This document shows positions 60,740 through 64,000 of a stretch of 64,000 bases of DNA, piece after piece. Each line of letters opens with the position of its first letter. Position 1 is the first letter of the stretch. The stretch spans positions 248,001 to 312,000 of the forward strand of contig CAVZHA010000012.1 in the NCBI GenBank assembly GCA_963774945.1, written 5' to 3'. The notes under the pieces were generated by a model, which was given only the letters and a program-made list of their open reading frames with translations, did no database searches and had not been told where the DNA came from. Source of the stretch: Trebonia sp963774945 (GTDB taxonomy: Bacteria > Actinomycetota > Actinomycetes > Streptosporangiales > Streptosporangiaceae). Made by a program: the position numbers and the translations under genes.

Positions 60740-62593
60740 TTATCGTTTTTGCGAGCCCGTCCGGCGGTCGAGGGCCTTGTTCAGGTTGACGGCGGCGCTG
60801 ATCAGGGCCAGGTGGGTGAAGGCCTGGGGGAAGTTGCCGAGCGCCTCGCCCGAGTGGCCGATCTGCTCGGCGAACAGGCCCAGGTGGTTGCTGTAGGTGA
60901 GCATCTTCTCGAAGACGCCCCTGGCCTCGTGCGCGCGGCCCGCCCGGGTCAGGGCCTCGACGTACCAGAACGAGCAGAGGCTGAAGGTGCCCTCGCCGTC
61001 GGCGATGCCGTCGTGGCCGGTGATGGCGTAGCGGTTGACCAGGCTGTCGGAGACCAGCTCGCCGCTGATCTTGCTCCAGGGTGGCCAGGAAGCGCGGATC
61101 GGTCGGGCAGGCGAACTTGACCCGGGGCATGACCAGCAGCGAGGCGTCGAGCAGCTGGCTGCCCGGGTGCATGACGTAGCTCTGCAGGCCGGGATCCCAG
61201 CACTGCTCCTGGACGAAGCGGTACGCCTGGGCGGCCAGCTCGCGCCACCGCTCGACCGGGGCGGGCAGGCCCGCGGTCGCGGGCCAGCCGCCCGCGCCCG
61301 GTCGTAGGCGACCCAGGTCATCAGGGCGGAGTAGGTGAACCGCTGCCGCGGGCCGCGGATCTCCCAGATGCCCTCGTCCGGCTCCGTCCAGTGGCTGCTG
61401 AGCCAGTCGAGGCGCTTGGACAGCGCGGTCCACAGGTCCTAGGAGATCGGCGCCTCCTTGTTGTAGAGGTACACCGAGTCCATGATCTCGCCGTAGACGT
61501 CGATCTGCAGCTGGCCGCCGCGCCGTTGCCGATCCGGACCGGCCGTGCGCCGTTGTAGCCCTCGAGGTGGTCGAGCGTCTCCTCGGGGATGTGATCGCGG
61601 CCGTCGACGGTGTACATGATCGAGACGTCGCGTTCGGCCGAGGCCGTCTCGCAGCGCTTCTGCAGCCAGTCCATGAAGCTGGCCGCCTCTTCGAGGAAGC
61701 CGAGCCGCATGAGGCTGTAGACGGTGAACGAGGCGTCCCGCAGCCAGACGTAGCGGTAGTCCCAGTTGCGCGTGCCGCCGGGCTCCTCGGGCAGCGACGT
61801 GGTCGGCGCGGCGATCAGCGCGCCCGTCGGGTGGTAGACGAGCAGCTTGAGCGCGAGGGCGGACCGTTGCACCATCTCCCGCCAGCGGCCCGGGTACCGG
61901 CACTGGCCGACCCAGTCCGCCAGAAGTCCTGGGTCCTGGTGAACACCTGCGGGTCTCGCCGTCGGCGATCGGGTGGACGTCGCCGTTCCACTCCAGGTGG
62001 AAGTCGGCGGACTCGCCCTCTTCCAGGGTGAACGTGGCGGCGACCCCGTCTCCTCGACCTTGAGGCCGACGTCGGTCCGCAGCACGACCCGGCCGAGCGG
62101 CGAGGTGAAGACCGCGCCGACGCCCTGGATGATCTCGAGCCCGTGGCCCAGCCTGCCGTAGTCGAACGCCGGATGGCAGGCGACCTCGAACCTGGCCGTG
62201 CCCTTGACCGCGCGGGCCTGCCTGATCAGCAGGTCGCGCGCCTTGCCGGTGGACCTGGTCTCCGGGACCATGAAGTCGATGACCTCGCCGACCGCGTCCT
62301 GGCCCTGGAACCTGGTGAGCAGGATGTTGGTGTCGGGGAGGTAGCGCTGCTTCGGCTTGGCGTAGCTGGTACGGGCCGTCATGGAGAAGTAGCCGCCCTT
62401 GTTCTTGTCCAGCAGGGCGCCGAACAGGCTCGGGGCGTCGAAACGCGCCGGGCAGTACCAGTCGACGGTGCCGTCGGTGCCGATGAGGGCCACCGTGCGC
62501 AGGTCGCCCACGATGCCGTGCTCTTCGATCGGGAGGTAGCCGTGCGGCGACCCGATCCGGCCAGTCCCGTTTCCCGGTAGTGAAGTGCTCCAT
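60740..62593 (-). CDS. GH15-family hydrolase, trehalase/glucoamylase-like (several frameshifts and one in-frame TAG)
   Basis: From ATG 62593 the protein is recognised by TVALIGTDGTVDWYCPARFD, RNWDYRYVWLRDASFTVYSL and SIMYTVDGRDHIPEETLDHL, then FSLCSFWYVEALTRAGRAHE and LGNFPQAFTHLALISAAVNL, the two catalytic-Glu regions of GH15. Indels near 62530, 62055, 61960, 61925, 61525, 61300 and 61075 break the frame. A TAG at 61439-61441 sits between EAPIS and DLWTALSKRLDW, where the family usually has Tyr. In actinobacteria such GH15 proteins are often trehalases. It is followed by RidA on the same strand. Confidence 0.82.
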
Positions 62594-62656
62594 CCGGTAG
62601 GTGTTTCCTGTGGGACAGCAGGTCACCCCTCTGCGGCCCGGGGCGGATGAGGTCTT

Positions 62657-64000
62657 CTACCAGAAGGGGTCGGCCTCGACGACCTCCCGTACCTCGCCCA
62701 GCGCCTGACGCAGAGCGCCGAGGTCGGCCGAGCCCAGAGCCAGTCGAAGTGCCTGAGGCACCGGCGCGGACGTTGCGTACGGCTCAGCCGTCGCGACGGA
62801 GATCCCCTTGCGCGCGAGTAGCGCCGCTATCCGGTCGGCGCGAGCGTCCTGCGCCAGCGGCAGCCACACGAAGTAGGACGACGGGTGGCCGAGCGGGCGC
62901 AGCCCGGCGAGGACCTCGCGGGCGATGGACTGCCGGGTCCGGGCGTCGGCCCGCTTCTCCGCCTCGAGGCGGTCGACGGTGCCGTCGTCCAGCCAGCGGC
63001 AGGCGATCGCGGTGGTCATCGCGGGCGTGTTCCACGTTGTCACCCGGATCGCGCGCTCGATCGCCGGCACCAGCGCCGCCGGGGCCGAGACGAAGCCGAC
63101 GCGCAGGCCGGTGGCCACGCTCTTGGACAGTCCGGAGACGTAGACGGTGATCTCGGGTGCGAGGGCCGCGATCGGAGGTGGCGCGTCCTCGACCAGGTAG
63201 GCGTAGGACGCGTCTTCGATGATCGAGCAGCCGGTACCGCCGTGCGATCTCGGCCAGCCGCGGCGCGGCGGGCGTCCATCACCCAGCCGAGCGGGTTGTG
63301 CAGGGTCGGCATCGCGTAGACGGCGCGGACCGGCCGGGTCGCGCACAACCGCTCGAGGGCGTCGAGATCGGTTCCGCCCCGGGGCCGACGGCAGCGGTGC
63401 GGAGTTCGAGCCGGAGCGTGTGCGCGAGGACCTTGAACCCGGGGTAGGTGAGGGCGTCGACCGCGACGACGTCCCCGCTCTGCAGCGCCGCCATCACCGT
63501 CATGGCCAGCCCGTGCTGCGCGCCGTTGACGATCAGGACCTGATCGGCGCCGACCGCGAGCCCGCGCAGCCGCAGGTGGCGGGCGACCGCCGCCCGGTCC
63601 TGCGGCCGACCGCGATGGGGCTGATAGCGCAGCAGCGCCTCGAGATCGCCGGATGCCGGCCAGCTCTCGCAGAGCCTGCCGCAGCAGGTCGGCCTGACCG
63701 GGGAGGGCGGGGTAATTGAAGCTGAGGTCGACGGCGTCCGCGGCCACCGCCCGCTGGTCGATGCCGTGGCCGGGCGGCAGCGCGATGTCGCGGACGAACG
63801 TGCCGCGGCCCTGCTCCCCGCTGACCAGGCCCAACGGCTCCAGCTCGGCGTACACCCGGAACGCGGTCACCACCGCGATGCCCTCGCGGGCGGCGAGCTG
63901 ACGATGGGTCGGCGGCCTGGTCGCCGGCGGGCAGACGGCCCGCGCGGATGTCGGCCGCGAGCGCGTCGACCACGGCCTTGTAGCGAGAGATCCCCACCGC
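62657..64000 (-). CDS. MocR-type regulator: GntR HTH plus aminotransferase domain (frameshifts; may continue beyond the window)
   Basis: The reverse strand from 63997 (GTG; the true start may lie outside) gives GISRYKAVVDALAADIRAGR, then in another frame EGIAVVTAFRVYAELEPLGL and RGTFVRDIALPPG, a GntR winged helix. The aminotransferase part reads NGAQHGLAMTVMAALQSGD, AVYAMPTLHNPLGWVMD, CSIIEDASYAYLVED, and the PLP lysine in VSGLSKSVATGLRVGF. Indels near 63920, 63660, 63600, 63380 and 63235 separate them. MocR proteins, such as PdxR or GabR, sense PLP or amino compounds. Confidence 0.8.

Overview
The window is very GC-rich, uses many GTG and TTG starts, and carries gene families typical of Actinomycetota: DUF1707 and PspC proteins, a DUF222/HNH protein, a SAV2177-type methyltransferase, a mycofactocin-coupled dehydrogenase, SepX and GTP-dependent PEPCK. 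The combination of an S53 peptidase, hopanoid tailoring genes and many regulators suggests a soil or acid-tolerant filamentous or corynebacterium-like actinobacterium. The genus cannot be read from the sequence.

Layout. 1-7.3 kb: a MarR regulator (cut by the window edge), a channel-like membrane protein with a zinc-ribbon lipoprotein-like partner, DUF1707 and PspC envelope-stress proteins, a PspC/histidine kinase/response regulator set, and an NYN-domain protein. 7.3-10.7 kb: a secreted S53 peptidase and a NlpC/P60 wall hydrolase. 10.9-17.8 kb: a hopanoid tailoring block: an SDR on the opposite strand, then an MGDG-synthase-like glycosyltransferase, HpnJ, HpnR, a membrane protein and a DMT-type transporter. 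17.9-21.4 kb: a PfkB kinase translationally coupled to a GH65 phosphorylase. 21.4-29.3 kb: a DUF222/HNH protein, a TetR/P450 divergent pair and single-gene accessory functions. 29.5-37.5 kb: IS and LysR remnants around a 1,361-residue secreted multidomain protein, then two further exported proteins. 37.7-43.7 kb: a membrane protein, a methyltransferase, ArsR/SRPBCC genes with a decayed reductase between them, a TetR/ester cyclase pair and tRNA-Ala(CGC). 43.7-51.8 kb: the conserved actinobacterial core block sepX-rimJ-mogA-moaC-moeA-galU facing 5-FCL, an FmdB zinc-ribbon protein, MTAP, a metallo-hydrolase and an anti-sigma-type ATPase. 52-58.8 kb: a tandem-repeat field, GTP-PEPCK, a winged-helix regulator, a membrane protein/methyltransferase pair, an AraC regulator and the mycofactocin-type SDR. 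58.8-64 kb: a GT39-like membrane protein, RidA, a GH15 enzyme and a MocR-type regulator, most of them broken by indels.

The most informative signals are: (i) a near-perfect CIRCE (HrcA) operator in front of the FmdB-like gene, matching what is known of the mycobacterial chaperone Ruc; (ii) HpnJ and HpnR next to an MGDG-synthase-like glycosyltransferase, a possible alternative route to decorated hopanoids; (iii) two TetR-controlled divergent promoters with repeated operators; (iv) the secreted beta-propeller/lectin/PF03640-like protein.

A caution applies throughout. At least 13 genes are interrupted by one-base indels that leave the protein family recognisable in alternating frames. They cluster at about 2-16, 45.3-47.3 and 59-64 kb, while long stretches between are clean. 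This looks more like uncorrected sequencing error than real gene decay, so coordinates of those genes describe the extent of the family match rather than one open frame.
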